Shown: positions 31,588 to 41,739, counted from the stretch's first letter. The stretch: 64,000 nt of DNA from Trichomonas vaginalis G3 (GCF_026262505.1 NC_067206.1:35665896-35729895), one strand, 5' to 3'. The notes: a model not told the origin generated them from the letters alone. Numbers and translations: made by a program.

Positions 31588-32188
31588 AATTATATAATAT
31601 GCTCATTATTATTTTGTCTTTTTTTTCTTTTTCTCTTTTCTTTCTTCTTTTTCCCTTTTCCCTTCTTTTTTTCTAGTTTTGGAAAGGAAAAAGTAAAAAA
31701 TTTAATAATTAATTTTATTACTATGAAAATATACTTTTTAGCTTATATTGTAAGCTGTGAGAGTTTTAAGTGATGGAAGATATAAATCAAATTTGAAATT
31801 CAACAAATCTTGTTATGATTAAGTTGAATATTGTACTCTAATTAAGAGTTTTCAGTTATGAACTCAGGTATTATATAATAAAAGTATAACTCAAGATAAT
31901 AAAGAGGTTTTTAAAATGTAGATCTGAAAATCAAACTACCATGTTTGATATGATTAAGTTGAATAATGTTATTTTATTAAATGGTTCAAATCTGTGAAAT
32001 CGGCAATTACAAATTAAAGGCGTAGTTCAAAAAATTAAAGAGATTTTAAAAATTTAATATCAGAATTAAACTAAAAAAAGGATTTAGTTATTTCAGTAAT
32101 TATCAGAAAAGGTTAAAAAGATAGGGTAAGTAATGAGACTTGAGTGAGATGTGAGAAATCATATGTAAATAATTAGATATCTGATGAG

Positions 32189-32943
32189 TAAGGTAGTAAT
32201 GAGAGTTAAGATCTGGTTAGTAAGGTAGTAATGAGAGTTAAGATCTGGTTAGTAAGGTAGTAATGAGAGTTAAGATCTGGTTAGTAAGGTAGTAATGAGA
32301 GTTAAGATCTGGTTAGTAAGGTAGTAATGAGAGTTAAGATCTGGTTAGTAAGGTAGTAATGAGAGTTAAGATCTGGTTAGTAAGGTAGTAATGAGAGTTA
32401 AGATCTGGTTAGTAAGGTAGTAATGAGAGTTAAGATCTGGTTAGTAAGGTAGTAATGAGAGTTAAGATCTGGTTAGTAAGGTAGTAATGAGAGTTAAGAT
32501 CTGGTTAGTAAGGTAGTAATGAGAGTTAAGATCTGGTTAGTAAGGTAGTAATGAGAGTTAAGATCTGGTTAGTAAGGTAGTAATGAGAGTTAAGATCTGG
32601 TTAGTAAGGTAGTAATGAGAGTTAAGATCTGGTTAGTAAGGTAGTAATGAGAGTTAAGATCTGGTTAGTAAGGTAGTAATGAGAGTTAAGATCTGGTTAG
32701 TAAGGTAGTAATGAGAGTTAAGATCTGGTTAGTAAGGTAATAATGAGAGTTAAGATCTGGTTAGTAAGGTAGTAATGAGAGTTAAGATCTGGTTAGTAAG
32801 GTAGTAATGAGAGTTAAGATCTGGTTAGTAAGGTAGTAATGAGAGTTAAGATCTGGTTAGTAAGGTAGTAATGAGAGTTAAGATCTGGTTAGTAAGGTAG
32901 TAATGGGAGTTAAGATCTGGTTAGTAAGGTAGTAATGAGAGAT
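32189..32943. repeat. 32-bp minisatellite, about 23.5 copies
   Basis: The unit is GGTAGTAATGAGAGTTAAGA followed by TCTGGTTAGTAA. The copies are almost identical, with only two single-base variants noticed (near 32740 and 32905), so expansion is recent. It lies inside the hAT-like element. It does not code and has no spacers, so it is not a CRISPR array. Confidence 0.95.
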
Positions 32944-33370
32944 CTGCGGGCAGTAATGATACATCTATGAGTACATAACTAAAACCTGAGTTCTATGAGC
33001 GAAATCTGAGAGCTAAAAGCTGAGAGATCTAAGGTAAGTAATGAGAGAAGAGAATTTGAAATTTTACAAAATACGTTTACTCATACAAATTAATTCGCAT
33101 TCTTTTATAACGAATCTCAATGCCAATTAATACATAAAACAGATTTTAGCAATCAATTGTAAGATTTAGAAAGATTTTATTTATAATCTCAGCCAAATTA
33201 ACAAATATTTTATTGATTTCGTAAAAAATAGCAATAAAACATAAAAATATGACATTCTATTTTTCCAAAAAAATTTCAAAAATCATTTTTTAACGTGAAA
33301 TTTATATTTTTTAATATTATTTTTTAAATTTTGAATTTTTTTTGGAATTTTCAACCATGTCAAAAGTCGG

Positions 33371-34465
33371 TAGGGTTGTTAGATTCCCGACGATAGGTGT
33401 CTTGGAAGATTTGCCTGGTGTCATCATAGTGTCTTTAAATCAAAAATTTTATTTTGGAGTTAGTTTTATTGATTTTTCAATAAAAAACATTTCTAAAACA
33501 AGAAAATAAAACGATAAAATATTTATATTTTATATAAGGATCTTATATATTTAAAATAAATATCATTTTATTTTTTTCATTGGTGTCTGTCAAACCATAA
33601 TACACTATTCAAAAATTCAATGTGTCTTGCGGTTTCAAAAGACACCTTCAAATTGAACGATAGCACAGACACTATTGAATTTTACCCATTGTATTTAGTT
33701 TTTACCCTTTTTATTTTTAAGAATTAATGACTGAAACAGCCGTTTTGCTATGACCTCAATCACTTTTATTTATTATTTTAAATATTATTTAATTTTATTA
33801 TTTGAATAAGTCAACTTATATTTGAGAAGCTCAATTTGAGACCACTTAATACATTGAAATATCATAAATATTGAAATATTAAAAAGTGTATTTCAAAATA
33901 TTGAAATTATAAAAATTTATAATACTGAAATTGAGACAAATTAATAAATTCAATGTGTTTTTTTTGAAATAACTCTCAAATATTATTTTTTTGTTTATTT
34001 AATGATGAATAAATATGATTGCTTTAGTCAATCATAAAAACTAATTTAAGTTTAAAATAATGAAAGGATAATTTGATCGTTTTTTAAAATACAATTATTT
34101 TTGATGATTTGCAAGAATCTTTGAAAAGAATATAATATAGGTTCTATTTTTGTAAAATTTATCCAAATCATGTATTACAAAAAGAACCAAAAAGTGTGTT
34201 TTGTGTTTTGTTGTTGCGTGTTGGATGCGGGATCCTGTTATTTCCGAAATCGACAAAAAATTTGGAAATTTAATTTCCGAAATCGAAATTATATTAATGT
34301 TTTTAATATTCTTATATCAAAAGGATGAAAGTTCATTAAGAGAAAAACAATTCTTCTTCTTCAATCTATTGGCGCATTTATTTCTACACGCCAATAAGGA
34401 AGGGAAAATTATAAGACACCATGGTGTCTTCAAAACGCTAATTTTTGATATTTTTAACAACCCTA
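33371..34465. mobile_element. hAT-like MITE, copy A (nested)
   Basis: 1095 bp with ends TAGGGTTGTTA...TAACAACCCTA and the 8-bp duplication AAAGTCGG on both sides (33363-33370 and 34466-34473). GGTGTC repeats lie near both ends. No transposase. It sits inside the larger hAT-like element and so is younger. It is nearly identical to copy B at 61673-62787 except for a 20-base indel. A 98-codon frame inside it is not accepted as a gene. Confidence 0.9.
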
Positions 34466-35452
34466 AAAGTCGGGATCTACAAATGTATTCTCTTTGACAT
34501 AGGATAAAAACATCCTTTCTTATAATTTCATTGTAAAATAAAATTTTCTTAAATTTATTGAATCCAAACTCAACTTTGCAACATTTTATTATCATAAAAA
34601 CTAAGAAACATCAGGTAAACTTCAATTTGGAGAGCTTAAAATCATATCTAAATTGAAAAATAAGGGGAAAAAAATTGTAAAAAAAATCTCATTAGATGGG
34701 GCAAAAAGTGACTTTTTTTAATGTGTTTTTTAAAAAAATCGTGCCAGCTGGCCAAAAAAGGTGTGCCAGCAGGCGTGCCAGTTTGTACAACCCTAACTCA
34801 TGATCTCTGGATTTCCTCCTAAAAATGAAAACTCTAGACATTTTTGAGTTATTTCTGAGCTGCATTTAGTTCTTAATAACTTGAAACAATCAACTGCTCC
34901 ATGGTAACAACATAATTCAAGTAATGAATATCCTTCATAAGAATATGGATATAAACCGCTTTCAAGTTTTTGATCTTTATCAAATCCATCTATTTCAGTG
35001 AATGTGATGAATCTTTCTAAGTCATTATTCATAATTGCTCTGTATATTGTATTTTCTGTATGAACATCAAGATTTTTAATATCATCTTTTCCGAAATCAG
35101 AAGATTTGTCTATTTTAATTCCATATTCTTTATAAAACAGGAAGTTTGAAATATTAGGGATTCCATTGACTTCTTCCACATGATATTCATCAATAAACAG
35201 TTTGGCAAGAAATAAATATGACTTTGTATAGCGATTGTTATACGGAATGATTTGTAAAATGTCTTCTATAATATCTTTGGATGGATATTTATTGGAATCA
35301 ATCAATTCTGTTTTGATCATTTCGTAAATTGATTTTAATTCTTCTTCTTTTTCTGTTTTCAACTGATACAACGCGTTGTATATCTCGATATAATATTTGT
35401 GGGTATTTCTTAGTTCACTGTATTTGTTTGAATGAATGTCTTGGTTGGACAT

Positions 35453-36146
35453 TAAAAATTTTTAAAAAGAACACAATTGCCTTTTACCATATAAAATACT
35501 CCTTAAATTAATTAGAAGAAAAAATACTATGTCATACATGTGGAAAACAATGACCACAAAGATTTCGGAAAAGGTGACCAAACTATTTTTTGAAAGTCCG
35601 CCATAACTTTAATGGTACTATTTCAGCGTGTACAATGAATACAAAAATTCTAAGAGTGCCACATAAAATAGTACTTTAGACTTGAGTTAATGCTACCAAG
35701 CAAATGTTAAAAAGATGACTTTAGTGTTTTGATAATCAAAGATTAAAATCATTATTGTCTAAATCAATAATCATAACGACAGAAGTTAATGTTTTTTCAT
35801 CAGTGCTTTAAATCCACTTTTAAAAGTATACCTCAAAAATCAAAATATCAAAAAAAAATTGGCCGATAGGTTTGGCTTTAATTTTTGTCTGCTTTTATGA
35901 TTTGATATGGATGTTATAATTTTAAAAGTTGAGCCAAATTCACCAATAGATTTTTGAGATTTGCAAATACTCAATAATTTTCAGCGTGTTATCTTTTATT
36001 AAAAGAACTATTTGGTTTCAGTATCATATAAATTGATATTTACTTTCTATTTGAACCTTCATTTAGCTAATGATTTAGTAATACAGATTTCATCTAATCC
36101 TTATAAGAGAATTTTGAATTTGTTATAATAAAAAAACAAACAAACA
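35453..36146. other. Intergenic, upstream of the ankyrin gene
   Basis: AT-rich host DNA with no gene. It ends in an A-rich stretch and the CAAACA copy (36141-36146) that is the left target duplication of the Polinton. Confidence 0.6.
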
Positions 36147-36243
36147 AAAAAAAAAAAAAAAAAAAAAAAAGGTAGTGGGGCTTCCAGGCACTTCGTGCCC
36201 TCTAGCCCTGAAGATGTTTAGTATAAATGAAGTTTTTATTCGG
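36147..36243. repeat. Polinton left inverted end
   Basis: A run of 24 A, then GGTAGTGGGGCTTCCAGG, a small hairpin GGCAC-TTC-GTGCC (36187-36199), CTAGCCCTGAAGATGTTTAG and the rest up to TTATTCGG. It matches the right end except in the hairpin. Confidence 0.95.
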
Positions 36244-36287
36244 AGGGCTTCCAGGAGCTTTTCACAAATTATATATGTTTTCATGTT

Positions 36288-36312
36288 TTGTCACTTTTCT
36301 GTCACTTTTCGG
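36288..36312 (+). promoter_or_regulatory. Doubled TGTCACTTTTC upstream of the methyltransferase
   Basis: Two TGTCACTTTTC copies stand side by side about 35-50 bases before the methyltransferase ATG. They match the decamer found next to other gene starts in this element. Confidence 0.4.
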
Positions 36313-36340
36313 GTAAAAACATTTTTATTATTATATATAA

Positions 36341-37159
36341 ATGAATTTTACAAAACCACCGTTACCGTTCTTTGGAAATAAGAGTAGATGTAAAGATATT
36401 ATATTGAGAGAACTTAAGAAACTACCGAATGGTCTAACATTTGTAGATTTGTTCGGTGGAAGTTTCTATATATCTCATTTATGTCATACCGTATTTCCTG
36501 ACTCAAAGATTATATGCAATGACTTCGACAACTATATGGACCGTCTCAAACATATTCCAGACACAAACAATATATTGAAAGAGTTAAAAGAAAAGATACC
36601 TATAGGTAAGATGGAACGTATACCATTAGATAACAAAAATATTGTGAGAGAGGTTTTGAAAAAAGCAGAATATATAGACTGGAATAGTATATCTGCTAGA
36701 CTATTATATAGTGGTGCTATAAGAGTTCATGACATTGAAACACTTATGTCAAAAGTTTTATATCTTAACTATACAAATGTTTTCAAAGAGGACATAGATA
36801 AATATATTGAGGGTATAGAGTTTGTGAGATGTCATTGGACAGATTTGTATGAAAAATATAAAGACAAGGAAAATGTTTTCTTTATAGTGGACCCGCCGTT
36901 CTATAACACATGGGATTTTCAATACCAAGTAGACTGGACTTTGAGAGACTCTTTAGAAACTTTAGACGTTTTACATAACCATCCATGCTTTTACTTTACA
37001 TCCGATAAAAGTGGTTTGGAAACCGTTATGAGATGGTTAGAGGACATACATGACTATGAGTTTATATATGACAAGATAGAATATGAGAGAGGTCCTATAA
37101 ACTGGAGAAAGTGTCATAACAAAGAAATTTTATTAGTAAGTAAATGTGGTTTGAAATAG
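36341..37159 (+). CDS. Dam-type (D12) adenine-N6 DNA methyltransferase, Polinton cargo
   Basis: 272 residues from an ATG; the frame is open. The N-terminal PPLPFFGNKSR and FVDLFGGSFY (the AdoMet site) and the later FFIVDPPFY (catalytic DPPY type) are in the order of the Dam/D12 family, which methylates adenine in short DNA sites. Methyltransferases are occasional extra genes in large DNA-virus-like elements. A role in marking element DNA or altering host 6mA chromatin is inference. It is the first gene inside the left end. Confidence 0.9.
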   Translation: MNFTKPPLPFFGNKSRCKDIILRELKKLPNGLTFVDLFGGSFYISHLCHTVFPDSKIICNDFDNYMDRLKHIPDTNNILKELKEKIPIGKMERIPLDNKNIVREVLKKAEYIDWNSISARLLYSGAIRVHDIETLMSKVLYLNYTNVFKEDIDKYIEGIEFVRCHWTDLYEKYKDKENVFFIVDPPFYNTWDFQYQVDWTLRDSLETLDVLHNHPCFYFTSDKSGLETVMRWLEDIHDYEFIYDKIEYERGPINWRKCHNKEILLVSKCGLK

Positions 37160-37275
37160 GACTACTTGTTTTAGGTTTTTTCCATTGTGTCATTTATTTA
37201 TTTGACGTGGCAGAAAAGTACAGAGAATATGAAGATGAACCAATGCCTGCAAATGTCCAGTATATGTACTCGTAA
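37144..37275 (+). CDS. Small single-span membrane protein (43 aa)
   Basis: The ATG lies inside the end of the methyltransferase gene, in another frame. Residues 2-20 (WFEIGLLVLGFFHCVIYLF) form one membrane span, followed by an acidic tail. The overlap and its position in a run of plus-strand genes favour a real gene. The function is unknown. Confidence 0.55.
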   Translation: MWFEIGLLVLGFFHCVIYLFDVAEKYREYEDEPMPANVQYMYS

Positions 37276-37298
37276 GAGATATTTTTATCTAATATTAA

Positions 37299-37661
37299 AT
37301 GGACGCACAGAACTTAGCGAATGCACAGCAACCTGGACAACCAAACCCAGAGAATATTCCAAATGAAGTTAGAATACAAACTGCAATGGCAAACTATGGT
37401 CAAGTGCCAACAGATGTACAAATGCAAACTGCCATGTCAAATGACGCTGCGTTAGGTTTGCCACCATGGTATGCAAATATGAGATGGAAAGAGTTTTATA
37501 CAAACCCTGAAGTGGGATATAAACAACTTTATGCAGATGACGCGAACACAGGAGTTGACCCAGAATATGTTTTCTACCAGAGGAGAAACAGAATGTATGA
37601 GCTCCAGTTAAAGAATGCTATGGAACTCAACAGGAAACGTAAGAGACTAGGCGGACATTAG
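37299..37661 (+). CDS. Polinton protein, unknown (120 aa)
   Basis: Open frame from an ATG. The N-terminus is Asn/Gln/Pro-rich, with a twice-repeated VRIQTAMAN / VQMQTAMSN motif, then PPWYANMRWKEFY and a basic RKRKRLGGH end. It may be a minor virion component judging from its neighbours; no family was recognised. Confidence 0.6.
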   Translation: MDAQNLANAQQPGQPNPENIPNEVRIQTAMANYGQVPTDVQMQTAMSNDAALGLPPWYANMRWKEFYTNPEVGYKQLYADDANTGVDPEYVFYQRRNRMYELQLKNAMELNRKRKRLGGH

Positions 37662-37679
37662 ATTTTTACATATAGTAAA

Positions 37680-37922
37680 ATGGGTTTCTTCAGTAGTATT
37701 GGAAACTTCTTCAGAAGAGTTGGAAGAGGTATATGGAATGGAATAAAAACCGTAGGAAGAGGAATTTGGAACGGAGTCAAAAATATTGGTAAAAGAGTAG
37801 GTCAGTTCGTTGGTATTATACCTAAAGACCCTGAACCAGAAGAACAAGCTCCTGTTATACAACAGCCTGAACCTGCACCACAGTCTAGTTGGCAACCAAA
37901 TCCAACACCTCAACCGTATTAA
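37680..37922 (+). CDS. Small amphipathic, possibly myristoylated Polinton protein (80 aa)
   Basis: Starts MGFFSSIGNFFRRVGRGIW, which fits an N-myristoylation signal (Gly2, Ser6), with a repeated VGRGIWNG(I/V)K basic-aromatic amphipathic helix and a Pro/Gln-rich tail. Such helices resemble the membrane-active minor capsid peptides of adenovirus-like virions (protein VI/X type). A similar protein lies at 41163-41564. The assignment is by character, not homology. Confidence 0.6.
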   Translation: MGFFSSIGNFFRRVGRGIWNGIKTVGRGIWNGVKNIGKRVGQFVGIIPKDPEPEEQAPVIQQPEPAPQSSWQPNPTPQPY

Positions 37923-37926
37923 AAAA

Positions 37927-38775
37927 TTATATTTTTACCGTTCGATAGTAGTTGTATATGAAACTAAGTTCTAAGTAAAACGCATGGTATAATGGAATTA
38001 TTCTTTTTCTTCCATCTGTAGTAAACCATACTTGAAAGTCTGAAATACTTCCACTTGGTGGTTCGTATAACTTTGTAGGTTTTTCGTAAAAGTCATTTGC
38101 CAAGCATAAGAAAGAGTTTTGGGCGCCAGAAAATGAAGCATGAACAATAATAGCAGCTGGGTCGAAAACATCTTTAAATAAATATGGTTCATCTCTTGCA
38201 TATCGACTGTAAATATTTGCTAAAGGAAGTTCGACTTTCTGATTTAACATTCTTTGCAAATAATACCATGACATTGCAGTGAATTCTGTATATATTTGTT
38301 CGTCTTTCTTTGGATTGTCTTCGTAGATTTGAAATGACACTTGTGAATTTTGTTTGTCATATACAATTCTCACATAAAGTGTGCTCTCGGTATTTGCATA
38401 TTCATCAGCATATTTTGCATAACATGAATTTATTTTATCTTCTATATTTTTTAACGCAGTCTGTAGAGAAGATGAAAGGTCAACTTGTATTAGCTCAATT
38501 TCTTCCCACATTTTTCGTTTCCCTTCAGATATATAATCTATATGAAACCTTACAATAAATGGAAAACTTTTATCTTCTACAGACACAAACTTCATTCTAC
38601 GAAAGCCAATAGCTTTTGTGACAGATGGGTCTCTTAGCCATCTTAATGGGTAGTCAAAACGATAGCCTTCATGCTTTACGGTCTCTGTCTCAAACTTTTG
38701 ACCGACATTAGTAAAAAGTTCATCTAATGGTTTAGTTGTAGCAACTCTTGAATTTTCTTTTTCTATTGGAAGCAT
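37927..38775 (-). CDS. Polinton protein, possible virion component (282 aa)
   Basis: Open frame from an ATG, predicted rich in beta strands (FPFIVRFHIDYI, STLYVRIVYDKQNSQVSFQI, FDPAAIIVHASFSG). There is no catalytic motif. It stands between the small structural-like genes and the fibre-like gene. A minor capsid role is possible but not shown. Confidence 0.6.
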   Translation of the reverse strand: MLPIEKENSRVATTKPLDELFTNVGQKFETETVKHEGYRFDYPLRWLRDPSVTKAIGFRRMKFVSVEDKSFPFIVRFHIDYISEGKRKMWEEIELIQVDLSSSLQTALKNIEDKINSCYAKYADEYANTESTLYVRIVYDKQNSQVSFQIYEDNPKKDEQIYTEFTAMSWYYLQRMLNQKVELPLANIYSRYARDEPYLFKDVFDPAAIIVHASFSGAQNSFLCLANDFYEKPTKLYEPPSGSISDFQVWFTTDGRKRIIPLYHAFYLELSFIYNYYRTVKI

Positions 38776-38793
38776 ATTTTATCTAGAATAAAA

Positions 38794-40200
38794 ATGTCAA
38801 ATGAAACAGCGTCTATGAGAGAAATACAACACAACCGACAACTCATTATGCAAGCTCTAAATAAGAACACAACAAACTTTTCAAACTATTCTAAGATATC
38901 TGAGTCATTGAAAGAAGGAAACTTAAAACTGACATTAAACCCAATGACAGATGAGTTTCTGTTTCAAGACAATAAGAACCATACTGTCTGTATAAATCCA
39001 ACAAAAGGAACTTTAAACGAGAAACCTATAAATGAACTTCTTTTGAAAGCAGATGTTGACAACAAAGCTGACAAAGAATATGTAGACGATGCAATAGCAA
39101 AAAAGAAGAAAGAGCTAACAATGCTTATGCAACAAAAGAACATACTCATCCTGAACTAGCAGACAAAACATATGTTGACAATAAAATGTCAAGTGAAGTG
39201 ACAAGAGCTGAAAACGAATATTCTAAAAAGACTCATATACATTCTATATCTGAAATAACAGACTTAAACGTTAGCCTTGAAAAGAAAGCAGATAAGGAAT
39301 ATGTGGCTAGTAAGTTAGAGAAGAAAGCGGATAAGGAATATGTGGATGAAAAAGATAACGAAATGAAAGAAAGGGTTGACTGGTACCATGAATGGACATC
39401 GAAGACTTTTAAAGTTAAAGCCGATACAGGATGGGTTTCAGGATGTTTAGACCTTAAAGCAGATAAAACTTATGTTAACGATGAGTTAGAGAAGAAAGCA
39501 GACAAGAACCATACACATACAAGTTTTACAACTGTTGCTATAGAAAGTATTGAAGGAACGGTTGAAGAAACTGGTGGGGATGCAATATATTGTAAACCTC
39601 CTAACTTTCCACAAGGTTTAACATCGGATGACGACATAACGACGATGAAAAACATTAGATGTAAAGATGTTTATGTCATGAAGGATGAACATAATATTAA
39701 ATTCACTGCTCAAGATTTATATGACAAGAAAGCAGACAAAACAGAGCTTCAAACATTAAAGACAGAAATACTTCAAACATTATATCCTATAGGCTCTATT
39801 TATACGTCAATGAACTCTACCAGACCAGAAACAGTTGGTTTTGGAACTTGGACTCAAATAGTCGACAGGTTTTTGTATTGTGCAAACTCTTCAAAGGAAA
39901 CAGGTGGAAGTAAAACGATTTCAGGTGAAAATTTACCTGCACACAGTCACTACATAGATTTAAGTACATCTCAAGCAGGTTGGCATAAGCATAATTTTGG
40001 GATTGGTCAGCAATGACAAAAGGTAAAGGATATGATGTTAAAGACAACGTTCAGTTTGCTATAAATTGTTACTGGGTAACACTCAGGGAGATGGAAACCA
40101 TACACATCGCGTTTCAGGATATACGCAAACAACGGGACAAAGTAAAGACTACATGCCACCTTACATGACAGTTTACGCATGGTATAGAAATGCTTAGTCG
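38794..40200 (+). pseudogene. Phage tail-fibre/collar-like protein gene, fossil part
   Basis: The region encodes many KADKEYVD-type repeats (coiled or triple-stranded fibre) followed by YPIGSIYTSMNSTRPE and a GTWTQIVDRFL block, then NLPAHSHYIDL. This is the layout of bacteriophage tail-collar domains. In a Polinton it would be an attachment fibre. The reading frame is not continuous. Confidence 0.75.
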
Positions 40201-41092
40201 TCATTTTCAACTTCTTTAGCATATTCGTCAGGAGTTGTCTTATATTTGTTAGGAACTGTCTTTGAAAGTATACCACCTTGAACTTTGACAAGTTTGAAAC
40301 GAGGTCTGACAATAGTAGTTTTATCTTCTGCTTGCAGTCTGTACATTTTGCCATGTTTGCCTAAAACTTCATAATATTCTCTTGTATACTTTCTTCTATT
40401 TTTACGAACACGAATGTGAGTACCTGTCGAGTTCCCATTGTTGTCATAGTCAATAGTATTTTCATATGGGTCGCGTTTAGGTATTTCTATTTTTACTTTG
40501 TCACCTTTCTGTTTGAAGCCTGGCATTCTTTCTTGTTTGTCTCTTTTGACTAAATATTAAATATATAGTCTTTCTCTAAGTCAGGGTTGTTTTTCATTTC
40601 TTCGGGGGAGTGGTTTCCCAAACCTTTTTGTTTACGGCTATTGTAAATATTTAAAACTTGTCTCATCTTTGCCATGGAGAAGTGTCTATATTTGTCGTCA
40701 TATGACATTTCATTTGCTTCACCACCTTGTGGTTGGTTTAAGTCTCTTAAGATTTTTATACAACTGTCAATGACACCAAGAGCAGAATGGTTTTGGTCGA
40801 CAATGAAATATTGGTTTACATTTTTTGAACGCAGATAGTTTTTAATATCTGATTTGAAAGAACTTTCACAGTCAGATGTCAGTTTTGTTGGATGGTATTT
40901 GTCAACGAATATTGTCAAAGCAGTTTTCACATCTAAAATATTTTTGGACCATAATGGTATGGCTTCACAGTATCTTGTGTTTTGACCGACAAATATTAGC
41001 CAGTATGGTGGTCCATCTTCTCTATACCTCGGAATGTTTTCCAAGATATCCATAAACCAAGCATTTGGTGTTGAACTAAAGATTTTTATCAT
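40194..41092 (-). CDS. Polinton integrase (rve family) region
   Basis: Retroviral-type integrase core in the right two thirds (WFMDILENIPRYR, HPTKLTSDCESSFKSD, DQNHSALGVIDSCIKILRDL) and a basic, SH3/chromo-like C-terminal part at the left (EYYEVLGKHGKMYRLQ). It inserts the element and makes the 6-bp duplication. It is oriented opposite to its neighbours. Its completeness is uncertain. Confidence 0.85.
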
Positions 41093-41162
41093 GAGTGCTT
41101 TCTTTGTTGCTTAGAAACATAGGGGTCCTTGTTTGGATTCGTCATTTTTTAACCCATAAGAA

Positions 41163-41564
41163 ATGGGTTTATTTGGCGCATTAGCAGGAGTTGCATCCAG
41201 ATTTTTGCCCGCAGTGGGAACAATAGCCAGAGGTGCATTTGGAATTGGAAGGAAGATTTTGAGTACATTAGGTATACTGAAAGAGAAAGCACAACCTATT
41301 ATACAAACTGTACAGAAAGGTTGGGATGTAGCACGAGATGCAGCAAATCTTATTCCAAATCCTGAAACAAGAGGAAAAGTTCAAGGATGGATGGACAATG
41401 TAGGAAGACAAGCAGGAAACTACTATAACAAAGCAAATGACTACTATAACCAAGCAGGACACTATATGGACCAAGGTGAAAGATTCTTTAACAGAGGATA
41501 TAACCATGCACAACAGTGGGTAAACAATAACCAACCGCAACCGCCTCAAACGTGGGGAATGTAA
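41163..41564 (+). CDS. Amphipathic minor virion-like protein (133 aa)
   Basis: Starts MGLFGALAGVASRFLPAVG: a Gly/Ala hydrophobic helix, then basic GIGRKIL and a Tyr/Asn/Gln-rich tail (YYNKANDYYNQAGHYMDQGE). The N-terminus resembles membrane-lytic helices of non-enveloped virus proteins and the 80-residue protein at 37680. TCATTTTTTAACC lies about 20 bases before the ATG. Confidence 0.6.
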   Translation: MGLFGALAGVASRFLPAVGTIARGAFGIGRKILSTLGILKEKAQPIIQTVQKGWDVARDAANLIPNPETRGKVQGWMDNVGRQAGNYYNKANDYYNQAGHYMDQGERFFNRGYNHAQQWVNNNQPQPPQTWGM

Positions 41565-41582
41565 ATTTTTTACTGAGATGAA
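41565..41582 (+). promoter_or_regulatory. Leader repeat TTTTTTACTGAGATGAA, copy 1
   Basis: It stands directly before the ATG at 41583. A second copy stands directly before the ATG at 41758. Identical start-proximal leaders suggest a shared promoter/leader duplicated with the genes. Confidence 0.45.
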
Positions 41583-41738
41583 ATGAACAATACAGCATTG
41601 AGACAAATGGGTTCAAGATGGATTTGTCGGCTTCCAGCAGTTACACAACCACGTGTTTGTCAAGTTCTTCCTATACCTCAGGAAGTTTTAGACCGACTTA
41701 AAAAACCTAAACAACCAGTTGAAAACAAACCAAACTAA
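41583..41738 (+). CDS. Small Polinton protein (51 aa)
   Basis: ATG preceded by TTTTTTACTGAGATGAA, the same leader as the next gene, which argues for a real start. It is a basic, Pro-rich peptide (RWICRLPAVTQPRVC). The function is unknown. Confidence 0.5.
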   Translation: MNNTALRQMGSRWICRLPAVTQPRVCQVLPIPQEVLDRLKKPKQPVENKPN

Positions 41739-41739
41739 A

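Larger units (their letters stand above)
31433..34795. mobile_element. hAT-like non-autonomous DNA transposon
   Basis: 3363 bp with perfect inverted ends TAGGGTTGTACAAACTGGCA, flanked by the 8-bp duplication ACTCATGA (31425-31432 and 34796-34803). An 8-bp duplication with TAGGG ends is typical of hAT. Several GTGCCAG/CTGGCAC copies crowd both ends, like transposase-binding subterminal repeats. No transposase is encoded. It contains an 84-bp foldback, a 32-bp minisatellite and a nested 1.1-kb MITE, leaving about 2.27 kb of its own sequence. Confidence 0.88.
29066..35452 (-). pseudogene. Large ankyrin-repeat gene split by two transposons
   Basis: The gene starts at the ATG at 35452 and ends at the stop at 29066. 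The front (35452-34796) is the helical N-terminal domain common in T. vaginalis ankyrin proteins (DUF3447-like; LLELCCYHGAVDCFKLLR). After the hAT-like insertion the frame resumes exactly (NPEIMS, then ECLKYQKPDKKCMEYA). It then runs into nearly identical 33-residue repeats, HGANVNEKNQNGKTALHDAA plus KNSKETAEVLIS. The mariner splits one repeat. Apart from the insertions (31433-34795 and 29513-30812) and their target duplications the frame looks open, so inactivation seems recent. About nine repeats are present. Confidence 0.85.

Noticed and set aside
32189-32943. CRISPR-like array
   Set aside because: Units are head to tail with no spacers, in eukaryotic DNA inside a transposon. It is a minisatellite.
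34201-34497. 98-codon open frame
   Set aside because: It lies inside the hAT-like MITE, is repeated in copy B, and has no family resemblance.
36171-36381. 68-codon frame across the left inverted end
   Set aside because: It overlaps the terminal repeat and the methyltransferase start in another frame.
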